This document shows positions 1 through 14,916 of a DNA stretch of 64,000 nucleotides, piece by piece. Position numbers and translations under genes: made by a program. The stretch is taken from positions 7,985,001 to 8,049,000 of the forward strand of contig JAQISU010000132.1 in assembly GCA_029339505.1 (NCBI GenBank). The letters are read 5' to 3'. This stretch comes from Unio delphinus (taxonomy: Eukaryota > Mollusca > Bivalvia > Unionida > Unionidae). The first letter of the stretch is position 1; every line of letters begins with the position of its first letter. Under the pieces are notes generated by a model. The model saw only the letters and a list, made by a program, of their open reading frames with translations. It made no database searches and was not told where the DNA came from.

Positions 1-2063
1 AGACAGCATCTACACACACATTAGACGGTTATTGGGAAACTTTAAGATTAATGACAATTACAATCGCTTGGGTAGAGGTCCTTTTCTTTGTTTTGACACT
101 TTTTCGGTTTTGTAGGAGGCCTATGTTTGCCAAATAGACACCTATACAAAATTGGTCTGTTCACCCTCTGACTCTGCCGATAAGCAAGTATGACCTCAAA
201 CAAATGCGACGGAAAGTATAATACATTAATCCGTCCGTTTCTCGACTCAAGCAACATAAGACGAGAAAAGAGGTAACGGTGATTTGTGTTATATTACATA
301 TAAATCAATACATATATGATTCCTTTGCAATCAGATAATAATTTCAAGATATTTTAATTCTCTAGATCACTCATAATAAATCGACAAGGAAAAATAATCA
401 TATTTTCTAAATATGTAGCCTCTTCACATTGTATATGGACACCAATATGTAAACCACGTTTGAAAATTCGGACCTAGTAAACCAAATCTTGTATCCGTGA
501 GACATTTAATTTTACTATAAAGGATAAACACTACAACATGAAATGTCATAAGTCGCTTTCAAAGTAGATCCTCGGTTTACTTGCTATACTCTGCCCAAGC
601 TGATGTAAAATACACACTTCATGTATTTATATATTTTGTATTTATAATAACTCATGATGCGGAAACGAGCACACAGGCGATCTGGTGTGGTGAAGCGAAG
701 ATCCGAACAACGGAAATTTAATTACGAATCGGACGCTCTCACATCTGAGTTGCTACGTCTTTCGCCTCATCCTTATGACCATAAATCGGTTGTGAGATAC
801 CATCATAAGTATTGCAAGGCAAACAATGTATCAATTGCAATAATGTAGGCTAATAATGTTCGTACATAGCTAGTGACATGTGTTTGGATCCCAATTAGTC
901 GACCAGAACAGCGATAGCAGTGAGCCCCCTCAAACCTAATACAACTGGACCCAAAATAATTAGTTTCAAGAGGTGGTCTGCGTACTGAGCTTTTAACAGA
1001 TCAAGACAAATGTATATTTTCTAAGATATTGCTTGACGAAAGAGAGCAAAAGAATCATAAGATCATCATGATCCTCGTGTATATAAGATTGCACATGTTT
1101 TAGAATGGTTTTATTAGCTTGTTTTGAAAAATTATAAGAATAACAAACGTTCTTTCTGATAATGACACATTTCAGTTGACTAAATACCATTGTTGTATCG
1201 TGCAAAGAAACACCTGAACAATGGAACATTTTGATAACGTTTCGAAGATTCAATAGAAGCATGAACTCCATAATGTATACACTCCAGATATGTCTTACTC
1301 CTTACAGTTCAGAGAAAATTGAGTGAAATTGAAATAAAAAAATAATTCATGGCCTGCATCTGTTGGTGATGCATCTTAAACAAGACTAATTCGTTGTTAA
1401 TCAAAACCCTCGCATTATGTTAACGAACAAACACACAAAAATTATTATATTCAGAGAAAATGCAAATTCTTCAATTGCTTAATAATTCAGCTTAAAAGCC
1501 GGTCATTTGGTATGGAGCAAATATTCATATTAGTATAGTGCCAACCCGAATCTGTGCATACGTTACTGTTTTATCATCGAGTTAGCTTTAAAAGTGCTTC
1601 CGTGTAATTGTTTCCTGGACACCCACTCCAGTACTTACTATCTGTCAATAATATGTTTCAGCTGTGTCAAGAATTTAGCAACTAAAATACTTATCAATGT
1701 TTGATTTTAGTTTCTGTTTTATGGAGTTCTTCTAAGCATACAAATTAAGTATCGCCTTTAAATTTGTTTCTGTAATTTAATACACTTAAGTGGATTGGAT
1801 TACAAGAGGAAATGGTGATATAAATAACAGAATAAAATTGGGTCTTCATACAATTGTCGGTCTTGAGAGAATTCTAGTAGAGCGTGTGTTCAGTTTGTAG
1901 ATATTGAAGTAATTAAGGTACATATCACGGATAACAATTCGTTACCTCCATGTTAGGAATGAAATATATTTTGCTGTGTGAGAGGTTAACATTCATGTCT
2001 TCGATTAGGATTACAAAGAACAATGCTTTTTTGCCAAATGATACTTAAGCATATGTTGAAATG

Positions 2064-2064
<1 letters not shown>

Positions 2065-2132
<68 letters not shown>
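2065..2132. repeat. (TA)n microsatellite
   Basis: Pure TA dinucleotide run of about 34 units inside the inverted-repeat copy. Confidence 0.97.
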
Positions 2133-2136
<4 letters not shown>

Positions 2137-2498
2137 TACATCTCACAGCAAATCTATGTGTATAATGTGACAAACAGAAACGCTACTCGTATGTCGGACA
2201 ATTAAAGCAACTGGAGATCCAACACGTTTTAAATTAACTTTATTTCAAACATTAATCTCTCATGAATTTGGAATTCATTTGTTTACGTTTATCATGAAAA
2301 ATAGGGAGGTCCTTTTGATTTACGTTTTCATATTTCAAAAATATATTCTAAGGTGAGTAAATAAGATCGGATGGACTTCATCATTATAACCAAGTCTTTA
2401 ACTGACTACAAAGCACACACACCATACAAAGTTATAACCTGTCAATTGACGTGTATGTGAAATAATAATGATATACTGTGTGGAATCATTCATACCTG

Positions 2499-2616
<118 letters not shown>

Positions 2617-2705
2617 AATTTTTTCATAAATGAGTTATGTCGGGTATACACAGTTGCATAAAAGATCATAACATTGTAAGAATAGCCATGCTGACACTTA
2701 TTTAA

Positions 2706-3885
2706 TTAACCAAGTGGACCACAACATAAACTGCATTTTGAACATTTATTCTAGCGAATATGCTCATTATATACTGAAGCTTTTATTGTTAATCTAATAG
2801 TATTTTACTCCCGCCCCCATCTTTGCACAGTAGATAAGCATAATAAATGGTCTATACGTCTTAGAGTCTACTTCAAATATCACGGATTGTCAGAAAGGCT
2901 ATGAAATTACTCTTCCACAGTTACGCAAAGACAAGATTGGCTAATATCATTAACGTACAGTACCCGGATGCTGAAGCAGAGGTCACGTTAATATATTTAT
3001 CTGCAGTTAACAGTGGCTGCGTGCATGGATATGCTACTTGTACATGAACATTAATATAGATTATTACGATTCCACACAACAAGTTCCATGATCAGGTCAG
3101 GAGATGGAGATGACCTGATCCACAACACGTTCCTTGGATGAAACGAATGAGATGATGTTGACCTATTTCAACTCTTTCTCGCCAGAGACTGTCTGAGACT
3201 CCATTGGTCTGTTTTCTAACTTCGTGACGCATTGCTTGTGGTTCAGTCTTGTGATCGTGAACATATCCATTACACTGCTGACATCTATAGATTAGTGGTT
3301 CACACCTGACAATTTTGTTCTTATTAACTTCCTCAATGTAGCTTCTGTTAATAATGATAATAGTGTAGTATAGTTGAAATCAGTATTAGATTGTTACACG
3401 AATCTAAAAGGAAGGCACCTTGATGTTTCTTTCTACAAATATGGAGATACAAATGAGATAGAAACCCATTTTGTCTGCCCATGGATTGACGTTACCTGTT
3501 TGACTGACCATTGGTTAAAATATAAGATACCTGACATAAATAATTCCATAAAATAGAAATAGTTTAATAGAGAAATCGCCGAATACGGTGACGTATTTCA
3601 AAAATCACCAACCACAAATAAGAACCACTAGAACTCTCAATCCACCTAGCACCACCCATCAAAATGATTAATTGAAGGACGATCTTTAGAAACGCTTTGA
3701 AAAGCTTGCCGAAAATCTTAATATACCAATATAACTTAATATAGTTTTTAGAGAACTTTCCACAAAACATAAACGGCAGAGACGCGTTCGCAAACTGATT
3801 AAGGTGATGGAGTCACGAGATAAAGGTGCTTGTTCGAATCGTAAAATCCAATCAGACTGTGTCAATTAACACGAAGAGTCCTTAG
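2706..3885. other. Single-copy stretch without a recognised gene
   Basis: AT-rich DNA that separates the inverted flank copy from the tandem units. Apart from the minus-strand open frame at 3,092-3,379 and an overlapping plus-strand frame at 3,374-3,556, no coding or RNA signal was recognised. Confidence 0.5.
3092..3379 (-). other. Unrecognised Cys/His-rich open frame (possible exon)
   Basis: A minus-strand frame stays open for 95 codons between an in-frame TGA at 3,380-3,382 and a TGA at 3,092-3,094. Its composition is protein-like and not repeat-like, with a C-x-x-C pair (RCQQCNGYVHDHKTEP) and several His, Arg and Glu residues. It has no early Met, so if real it would be an exon or a decayed fragment; an AG lies near 3,349 on the minus strand. 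I do not recognise the family. The sequence lies between the inverted flank copy and the 5-kb tandem unit and has no second copy that I found in the window. Confidence 0.25.
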
Positions 3886-4421
3886 GCGCATCCATTTAGT
3901 CTAATACTTTGACACCAACTATCCTTTTTCTGGTTAAACGTTTTAAGAACTTTCCGTTTAAGTACCACAAAAAACTAGACCAAACAAAAATCAACAAAAC
4001 ATAATGCTTCTTACTGTATTACCACTGAAATGTCGTTAATCAGCGAAATGAAACTTTTTTATTCTTATAACCATTGACACAATATCAATACAATTGATTG
4101 AAAAACAAGATGGATGTTTGGAAAGATGTTTAGATTATTTATATGATCTGGTTCTGATATATATTCACGTTGATATCTATGAACATCTCTTGATGACCGT
4201 GTGAATGATTATAGAACAATGGTAATTTTAAAAACATATTGTACTTGCGTGCAGTTCATACATAGGCTGAATGTTATTTTGAAAGATGGGACCGTTGGCG
4301 AACATCTCAAACTAGCATGATAAAACTTCCTTTTATGGTGACCACTTACAATGAAAGTTATCCTGAAAACATGTCAAGTTTCTGCCAAGTGGATAATTTC
4401 ATTATGAATACACGTTTACTT

Positions 4422-4422
<1 letters not shown>

Positions 4423-4474
<52 letters not shown>

Positions 4475-4560
4475 GTTGTTGTTAGCAGTAGTAGTAGTAG
4501 TAGTAGTACTATTGTTATGTTAGTAATATGTGTAGTACTAGCTTCAGTAGTAACATTAGT
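4423..4560. repeat. (TTA)n / (TTG, TAG)n trinucleotide tract
   Basis: A TTA run passes into TTG and then TAG/AGT triplets. The same compound tract is at 9,809-9,905 in tandem copy 2. Confidence 0.95.
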
Positions 4561-4797
4561 ATTAGTAGTAGTAGTGAATGAGCGTATAAATTAATTGTCA
4601 TTCTGAGTCTTAAAGGTTGATAAATGACATATTTGGTTTGATTTGAAAGTTTGAGTCTACCATCAGAGTTCTGGCGGCAAAGAACAAGAAAAACGAATAT
4701 ACACTGGTGAAGAGACACAGTAAGCAACACAATGAGTGAGTTTGAAAACAAATGAGAAGTGCATATATATTATCATTTACACAAACACACCCACATA

Positions 4798-4798
4798 C

Positions 4799-4877
<79 letters not shown>
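4798..4877. repeat. (TA)n microsatellite
   Basis: Nearly pure TA run of about 40 units, flanked by short CA tracts. Confidence 0.97.
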
Positions 4878-4881
<4 letters not shown>

Positions 4882-5129
4882 GATACACACACACGTCATA
4901 CATACTAGCGAGTAATTAAAAACGGGAATACCTATAAAGATGTCATATTGCACGTTAATGTAGAATCACCCTTCTTAATATATCATGTGCAGGAGAAAGT
5001 CGTTGAACCCTAAAAAATAAAACCAAAAACCAACAACCATTTCAGTGACGTGTTCCATGAATGTACTGCGGGTGGCATTGTTGTAATTGGATATCATTCG
5101 GAACATACAATACTTGTGGACTTGCAGAA

Positions 5130-5360
5130 GTATGTATGTATGTATGTATGTATGTATGTATGTATGTATGTATGTATGTATGTATGTATGTATGTATGTA
5201 TGTATGTATGTATGCATGCATGCATGCATGCATGCATGCATGCATGCATGCATGTATGCATGCATGTATGTATGTATGTATGTATGTACGTATGTGTGTG
5301 TGTGCGTGTGTGTGTATGGTATATGCATTTATGTATGCATGTGTGTGTATGTATGTAAAA
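5130..5360. repeat. (TATG)n / (CATG)n compound tetranucleotide array
   Basis: A long TATG array contains a homogeneous internal block of CATG units (about 5,213-5,265) and then degrades into GT-rich sequence. A similar TATG array at 27,957-28,143 sits in the same position of the homologous repeat. The Tyr-Val-Cys-Met-type open frames across it are artefacts of the repeat. Confidence 0.96.
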
Positions 5361-5534
5361 AAGTATGTATGTACTGTATGCTTGTTTGATGAAAAACTAC
5401 TTTGTTGCTAACCGTGTAGTGAGAACAGGTTGTTTCTGGATTTACACATGTATAGAGTAGACGTACATTAATAGCCAGTTACCAGCAGTTATCAGTGAAT
5501 CTGTCTGATAGAATAGTATTTAAAAAGTTAACGT

Positions 5535-5770
<236 letters not shown>

Positions 5771-8700
5771 AAGAGGTAATATATTAATGTCCAAGGGTTT
5801 TGACAGTAATGAACTGTGTGAGAAAAGATTTAAATCTTCGACATATTTTACATCCAGTAGTTCAACATTTGAAATTTTATAAGGTTTCAAGTGGAACAGT
5901 ATTGAATGAACTTCTTCTACCTCTGAGTTTAATTTCATATTCAAATATGTTCTTTAATACGTTTACTTTCCTGACAATAAACCGGTTGAAAGGTAATATT
6001 TATGAAACGTCAAATGTATGTTGATGAGCTCCTTGTCACAATCAACGATTGTCGTTAACCAATTTCGTTCAGTAACCATTTTGAAAAGGTACGTGATCAT
6101 CTAATACATATTTATGAGCTTAGTTTCTCAGGTGGAGATTTTTTTCAATGCCTCATCTACCATAATATCACGATTAAGGAAAATATCTAAGCCAAATTAA
6201 AGTTATACATTTTCTCTAAACTTCACATGGAGGCATCGTACAACTCCGTGCCAGTATATAATTTTGCTTATATGATTTATAAGGTCTCAAATTATATTGA
6301 TAGTAGAATTTTACATTTCGCTTTTAACCAATTATGGACCACAAATACCGCATATACTCTTTTTTATGTTCCAAATTTTATAGTCAGGTTCAGAGTTCTT
6401 CCGTATAATTAGTACTATCCTACAGAGACTGTTAAAAGTTTGACCTTATTTAGGTAATTATAATCATCTATATGATTAAGCAATGGAGCGGCAGACACAG
6501 TCTGGCTGCTGATTAGCATTTTACATTTGCTCCATTGGATGTTAAAGACAGGATGCACTGTATCTAGTATTTACATCAGACTGAGTGCATAGTATATATC
6601 CTGGTACATAAAACAACCGACACATTCCTTCCTAGTGGACTGATCGAACGGTACTCCACATAGAAGAAATGTTTTGCTCACTCTCGAATGGATTTGAATG
6701 CGAAAGCCTATTAACATTCATGTTCATGTAAAATATAACTGAAATATCTGTTATTAACATTTCTTAGTAGGTTAGTAGTAACCCTAAAATGTATTAATTC
6801 TCACTATGGTTTGTGTTTTGCATCAGTATTAAATAAATCTGTGTTTAAATTCTTTTGTTGTCTCTAAAAATACTGAAAATATTCACTTAACTTATATAAT
6901 CATCTTCTATAAAAAAATATGTCTTTAACATACAAGCGGAGCGAAAGTAATGTCATCAGTATAAATTATGAATAAAAACAGATTTTATGAATTAGATCAG
7001 ATTGTATAAACATTACTTGATTTGTTTTTCTTCTTTTTGATCATACATATTACAAAAGATATTTATCATACGTTCTTTAATATTCATGCCAACTGTTGAT
7101 GCTAGTTTGGGTTTCAGATATTTTCAGTTACATCAAAATGGAAAAGCATATTTAGGGCCATCTCGGAAACTAAATGTGCAGATTGATCAACATAATACAC
7201 TACACGGACGGTGGGTCCATTCAGAAGATTCATTACTAGTTCATTTCTAACTTCAGCAGGTGATGCCATGTAGCCAGCTATTGGATGTACACTGATATGT
7301 TGAACTATACTACTAGCAATTATTTTAATCCATGACTGATTATTTACACGTATTGACCACACTCTACGCATATAAAGGTTTCCTCAATTATTTAGAAAAA
7401 TCTTTGTTATACCTAAAAGTTATGTCACCCATATTAGAACTACTCATTCACATATTAGATAAATGGATTTTCCAACGCCTTATATTGAATTACTTGATAT
7501 GTTTGACAAAACATGTTTTCAATGAATGTCATGGAACAATTACCATTTTCCGTGGAAATAACTGTAAGAATGCAAGGAATACATCCTAATGTGTCTTCTT
7601 TTATGAAACTGTAGAATGTAGTTTATCGCTGCATTGCTTTTGACACATCGATTATTATTTGTTGTTTTATTATTTTGATGTTATCTGGAAATTTGATTAC
7701 ACTGAAATCCAGAGTAATATTTACAAAAGTATACACAAATGAAGAGAATCAGGTCTGTACAAGTGCATTCTGTTTCTCCAGATCTAAAAACATATTATCT
7801 CTGGGCTTTCCTTTGTAACACATCGTACCAAAACTCTAACCGATATCCAGTTTAGGGTACCCATGCATGATGCATCCACTAAACCGCTCATGTTTTTAAG
7901 CATAATTTGCCATCAATCTGATTTGATTAAAATCAGGTCTCCGCTGTCCAACATGAAGATAAGGCAGTGACCTATGTTTTTAATATAATTGCTAATTTTA
8001 TCAGCCAATCAGATGAAGGCTTACAGACTCTAAGACTGATCAATATAGCTGAAATGCAACAGTGTATGTATATCGATTATATTCATTATTCAAATGTCTG
8101 AGTGCTGCATTTCAATTGGCTAACTCAACGGTCACCAGAAGATGACCCAAAAGCGGTCGCGTTTTGGACAATCGTCCTGGATAGTGGATATTATCTTTTA
8201 ACCGAATTGAACCTGGAAATAAACATGTATAGCTTTATCACATAACGATAATTTAGCATGAAAAATGCTTGAAATAGTCTTTCTGTTTATGTGCATATGA
8301 ATAAATTGTCAAATATTGACCGTATGTTTTTGAAGAGGAAGTGCAAACTGCTGACCCCTCGAAATCAGAGGAAATGGAGAGTCAATAACAAATATCGAAT
8401 AGTCAGATGAATATTGGTCAACTAATGTTCTTGACAAAGTAGAACTACTGACAGCAACAAGTACATGATTAGGACTGACCTAAAAAAATCATAAGAACAG
8501 CTTCAAAAGAATGGTTGGAAATTGTTTGTCATCGCTGATATTGAGAACTTCAGTCGAAGAATGGACAACGTAATGTTTATCTACGCCTACGGATGGTTTA
8601 TATTCGCACTACTAATCAGCTGAGACGAGCGTTTGCCTCTCCATATAGCGAAACGACAATTATATGTTTCGATCGTTCTTATCTCCACTCATAATATTGC

Positions 8701-9808
8701 CTCGTCACGGAATATCTTTAAATACTGACTGAAATTATCCGTCCTTCCTTTCATCTTACCCAATCGTGCAATCATCGTATCATCCAAATGGCAATTATTT
8801 ACCTTATTTAAGGGAACACGTTTCATATTTTCATGATTTTAATTGCATTTTTTAACCAAAGCCGTCCATATGAATACGATTCATTCCCATAACTTTAATC
8901 ATACAGAACGGATATTGACCCTACTTATAATTAACATTTTACTCTTGGACTGTCTTTCTTATATTTGAAATTCGTTATAATAGTAATATAATTTCTATAC
9001 AAATGAGTCAGTAGTCGCTGTAATATTGATATATAGAGAAGGGAGGTCACTATTTGTTATGAAGCGCGAAATACTACTATTGTTGTAAGCTATTTATTGC
9101 TTGTAGGTTTTGGAAGCTAAAGCTGAAAATTCTTAAAGTGTCTGATACAATTTATCTAAATTTCGTAACGTCCGTACGTAGATAAAAGTGTTCATTCTAT
9201 TCCTAACATCGCTATGTTCTACAGTGAAATGTCGCTAAAATACATTAGGATGCTCCAACAAAACGTTGTGATAATAGGAAAACGCATAACGACTTTTATT
9301 ACGCACATCCATTTAAGTTAATCCTTTGTCACCAAATATCCTTTTTCTGTCTGAATGCCGCAAACAACACAGACGAAGAGAAAATTAACATAAACAAAAT
9401 GCTTCTCACTGTATGATCACTGAAATGTCGTTGATCAGCAAAATGAAACTTTTTTATTTTGATAACCATTGAAACAATAACAATACAACTGACTGAAAAA
9501 AAAGATGGATGATTGGGAAGATGTTTAGATTATTTATATGATCTTGTTCTGAGATATATTCACGTTTACATCTATTAATATTTCTGATGACCGTGTGAAT
9601 GATTATAAAGAAATGGTAATTTAAAACAAATATTATTGCACGTGTATGCAGTTCAAACATCAGCTGAATGTTATTTCGAAAGTTGAGACCTATGGTGAAC
9701 ATCTCAAACTAACATCATAACACTTCATTTTTTGGGGATCCTGAAGTTATCCTGAAAATATGTAAAGTTTCTGTCAAGTGCAGAATTTCGTTATGAAGAC
9801 ACGTTTAC

Positions 9809-9850
<42 letters not shown>

Positions 9851-9905
9851 GTTCGTAGTAGTCGTAGTACTAGCTTCAGTAGTAATAGTAGTAGTAGTAG
9901 CAGCA
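9809..9905. repeat. (TTA)n / (AGT, AGC)n trinucleotide tract
   Basis: Homologue of the tract at 4,423-4,560, with a shorter TTA part. Confidence 0.94.
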
Positions 9906-10111
9906 GCAAATGAGCGTATCAATAACTTGTCATTCGCAGTCTCAAAGGTTGATAAATAGCTTATATTTGGTTTGATTTGAACGTTTGTGTCTAGTATCAG
10001 AGTTGTCGCGGCAAAGAACAAAGAAAAAGGAATACCGTATACAATGGAGAAGAGGCACAGTGAACATCACAGTGAGTTTGAAGACAAGCAAATGAGAAGT
10101 AGATATCTATT

Positions 10112-10118
<7 letters not shown>

Positions 10119-10171
<53 letters not shown>
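10119..10171. repeat. (CA)n(TA)n microsatellite
   Basis: CA run of about 19 units followed by about 7 TA units. Confidence 0.95.
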
Positions 10172-11276
10172 ATCAGCGTGTGACAAAAGATTTAAATCTT
10201 CGACATATTTCACATCAAGTAGTACAACATTTCAAATTTTATAAGATTTTAAGTGAAACAGTATTGAATGAACCTCTTCTACCTCTGAGTTCAATTATTT
10301 CATATTCAAATATTTTCTTTAATACGTTTCCTTTCGTGACAATACACCAGTTGACAGGTAACATTTATGAAGCGTCAAATGTATATTTATGAGCTCCGTG
10401 TCACAATCAGCGATCTCCGTTAACGAATTGCATTCACTAACCATTTTGAAAAGGTAAGTGACCGTCTAATATATATTTATGATTTCAATTTCTCAGGTAG
10501 CGAGTTTATTCAATGCCTCATCTACAATAATATCACGATTAAAGGAAAATATCTAAGCCAAATTAAATTCTCTAACTTGACCTGGATGGTTTTATACAAA
10601 TTCGTGCCAGTATAGAATTTTGTTTATATGTTTCATAAGCTCTCAAAATATATTTATAATAAAATTTTACTTTTCTCTATTAGTCAATTATGGAACACCA
10701 ATAACGCAATTACTCTCTTTTATGTTCAACCTTTTCTAGACTGCTTCAGTGTTGTTCCGTATAATTAGTACTGTGTCCTACAGAGACTGTTAAAAGTTTT
10801 ACCTTATTTGGCTATAATCATCTATATGATTATTCAATGGAACGGCAGACACAGTCTGGCTGCTAATTAACATTTGGCATATCCTCCATTGGATGTTAGA
10901 GCCAGGATGCACTGTAACTAGTATTTACATCAGAGTGAATGCACATGAAATATCCTGGTACATAAAACAACCGACACATTCGTTCCTATTGGACTGGTCC
11001 AACTGTACTGCACATTGAAGCGATGTTTCGCTCTCTCTCGCATGGATTTGAATGTGAAAACCTATTAACATTCATGGTTATGTAAAATGTAACTGAAATA
11101 TTTGTTATTAACATTTCTAAGTGTGTTAATAACGTCCCAAAACGTATTAATTCTCACTATGGTTTGTGTTTTGCATCAGTATTAAATCTGTATTTAAATT
11201 CTTTCGTTGTCTCTAACAATGCTGAAAATCATGCACGTAATTTCCATACCTATCTTCTATAAATCATACGTCCTTA

Positions 11277-11695
11277 AAATACAAGCTTACATATAAATCC
11301 TTAACATACAAGCTTACATATAAATCCTTAACATACAAGCTTACATATAAATACTTAACATACAAGCTTACATATAAATCCTTAACACACAAGCTTACAT
11401 ATAAATCCTTAACACACAAGCTTACATATAAATCCTTAACATACAAGCTTACATATAAATCCTTAACATACAAGCTTAAATATAAATCCTTAACATACAA
11501 GCTTACATATAAATCCTTAACATACAAGCTTACATATAAATACTTAACATGCAAGCTTACATATAAATCCTTAACATACAAGCTTACATATAAATCCTTA
11601 ACACACAAGCTTACATACATATAAATCCTTAACATACAAGCTTACATATAAATCCTTAACATACAAGCTTACATATAAATCCTTAACATATAAGC
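11277..11695. repeat. 27-bp minisatellite, about 15 units
   Basis: Tandem units of 27 bp; the start of each is TACAAGCTTACATATAAATC. Units differ by single bases (CTTAACA / ACTTAACA, CACAAG / TACAAG), and one unit carries a 4-bp expansion near 11,617. Every unit contains AAGCTT. Because 27 is divisible by 3, the minus strand reads as an open 9-residue repeat, but no start, stop or codon pattern supports translation. Tandem copy 1 has a single diverged unit at the matching place (about 6,920-6,940), so the array grew after the 5.5-kb duplication. Confidence 0.93.
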
Positions 11696-12651
11696 GGAGC
11701 CAAAGTAATGTCATCAGTATAAATTATGAATAAATCAGAATTTTGTATGAGAACAGATCATGAAAATTTACTCATTTCACCTACTGAATTTGTATGAACA
11801 TTTATTGATTTTTTTCTTCTTAATGATCATACATTTTTCAAAAGATATCTATCTTACGTTCTAAACTATTATTTTTGTTTGGGTTTCATATATTTTCAGT
11901 TACATCAAAATGGAAAACGCATATTTAGGTTCATCTCGGAAAATAAATGTGCAAATTGATCAACAGAATACATTACACTTGCGGTGAGGCCATTCAACAC
12001 ATTCATTTTTAATACATTTCTAACATCAAGAGGTGATGCCCTATGTCCATTTATTGCCAGTACACTTATATGTTGAACTATACTACTAGCAATTATTTTA
12101 ATTCATGGCTGATTATTTAGACTTATTGACCACACTCTATGCATATAACGTATTCTTCAATTATTTGCAATAATCCTTGTTTTACCTAAAAGTTATATCA
12201 CCCATATTAGATATCATACTGGCGATATTTATACATTATGGTGAAACGTACCTCTTTCCAGGATAGGTCATTGTGTAACGCAAAATGCTGAAATATATAG
12301 CAATTTATATACTTACTTTTAAGAGTGTTTTTAATATATAATTCACTTAATCTTCAATCTGTTCCTATAGGTTATAGCGTGAACATTGTAAATGAAAATG
12401 CAACGCTTTGTTTTACAATAATATTTTTTGTTAATGAAAATAAATGGAAATTTTGATATTGGTCCGAATAATTAATATAGCACATGCTACTAATTCATAT
12501 ATTTGTTATTATCTATCAGCGAGAGAAAGACACCATACAATTCATTCTTAAAATGTATTCTTGTGATTTTGTTCATTAAAGAGAAGTGTTTATTTCCTAT
12601 TCAAGTTACATAATACATATATTATATGAGACCCGTGATCTAGCATCAATA

Positions 12652-12864
<213 letters not shown>

Positions 12865-14916
12865 CGGCTAACACTGGTGTGGCATTCTACATCCTTATTC
12901 GTAGATTATATCAACTACTCATTCACATATATACATAACTAGATTTCTTAACGCCTTATATTGAATTAATTGATAAGTTTAGCAAAACATGTGTTCAATG
13001 AATGTCATGGAACAATTTACCTTTTCCTTGGAAATAGGTGTAAGAATGCAAGGAATAAATCTTAATGTGTCTTCTTTTATGAAACTGTACAATGTTGTTT
13101 ATCGATGCATTGCTGTTGACACATCGATTATGATTTGTTGTGTTATTGTTGTGATGTTATCTGAAAATTTGACACAATGTTGAAATCCAGAGAATCATGT
13201 TTGCAAAAGTATACAAAAATGAAGAGAAACAATGTCAATACAAGTGCACTCAGTTTCTCCAGATCTAAAACATATTATCTCTGGGCTTTCCTATGTAACA
13301 GATCAGACCAAAATTCGAACCGATATCCAGTTTAGGATACCTTCATATATGATGCATCCACTAAACCGCTCCTGTTTTTAAGTATAATCTGCCATCAGTC
13401 TGATTTGATTAAAAACATGTCTCCACTGTCCAACATAAAGATAAGTCAGTGTTATGTTATAAATATAATTGCTAATTTCATCAGCGAAATCAGATCAAGT
13501 CTTATATCTTTTAGAGACTGATCATTATAGCTGAAATGCAACAGTGTGTGTATATCGATCTTATTCATTAGTCAAATGTCTGAGTGCTGCATTTCCCTTG
13601 GCTAACTCAACGGTCACCCGGAGATGATCCATAAGCGGTCGGTCGCTTTTTGGACATAAGCCCTGGATAGTGGATATAATCTTTTAACCAAAATGAACCT
13701 GCATATAAACATTTATCGCTTTCTCAGATTATGTTAATTTGGCATGAAATAGTTTTTCTTTCTATATTCAAATGATTATATGGTCAAATATTGACCATAG
13801 CTCATCTAAAGAGAAAGTGCAAACTGCTGACCCCACGAAATCAGAGGAAATGGAGAGACAACAACAAATCTCAAGAAGTCAGATGAATATTGGTCAACTA
13901 ATGATCTTGACAAAGTAGAGGAACATAGTGTAAACTACTGACTGTAACAAAGTAGAGGATTACTACTGACCTCAACAAATCAGAAGAACAGTGTCAAAAG
14001 CATGCCTGAAATTTGTTTGTCATTGATATTGAGATCGTCAGTACAAGCATGGACAACTTCACATTTATCTACGCCTATTGAAGGTTATATTCGCTCTACT
14101 AATCAGCTGTGACGAGCGTTTGCCTCTACATATAGCGAAACAACAATTACATCTTATCATCGTTCATATCTCCCCTTACCCGTCATAATATTTCTAATGG
14201 GCGAACATATTGAAATACAGATATGAATGATCCATCCACCCTTTTGATCATACCCACTCATGCAATCATCCTGTCATCCGAATGGCACTTATTTACCTTA
14301 TTTAAGGGAACGCGTTTCATATTTTGATGCTTTTAATTGCATTTCTGAACCCAAACCGTCCACCATAACGATACGATTCATTCCCATAACTTTAATAATT
14401 CAGATCAGGCAATCACCCGAACTATAATTTATATTTTACTTTTGCCTTGTCATGCATATATAGGAAATTCGTTATATTAGCAATATAATTTCCATTCGAA
14501 TGAATCAGTAGTCGCTGTACTACTTATATATAGTGAAAGGAGGTCACGATTTGTTATGAAGTGCGAAAGCTACTATTGTTGTAAGCTATCTATTGCTTGT
14601 AGGTTCTTGCAGCTAAAGTTGAAAATTCTTAAAATGTGGGGCGCCTTTTATCTAAACTACCGTACTTTGTAACGTCTACATTTAGATAAAACTGTTCATT
14701 CTTTTTCTTAAACCTCAATGGTCTACAGTGTAATGGCTGTAAAATGCATTAGAAAGCTCCAATATAACGTTTTGATAATAGTAAAATGCGCAACTACTTT
14801 TTTGATAATAGTAATATGCATAACAGATTATTTTTATTAATTGGGATAAACGATGAATGTTGCTTTAACGACTTTACGCAACCTATTTCATTTTTCAAGG
14901 TTAATAAAGTCATGAT

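Noticed and set aside
654..848. Basic 64-codon frame as a gene
   Set aside because: The homologous sequence at about 40,250-40,450 has an in-frame stop, and the copy at 57.4 kb is frame-shifted.
5042..5411. Overlapping open frames of 67-117 codons on both strands over the TATG/CATG array
   Set aside because: They translate the tetranucleotide repeat (Tyr-Val-Cys-Met or His-Thr-Tyr-Ile) and have no coding signal.
11264..11635. 123-codon minus-strand frame with a nine-residue repeat
   Set aside because: Direct translation of the 27-bp minisatellite; the frame is open only because 27 is divisible by three, and tandem copy 1 has no such frame.
11277..11695. CRISPR-like array
   Set aside because: Units are contiguous 27-bp repeats with no unique spacers, and the DNA is eukaryotic.
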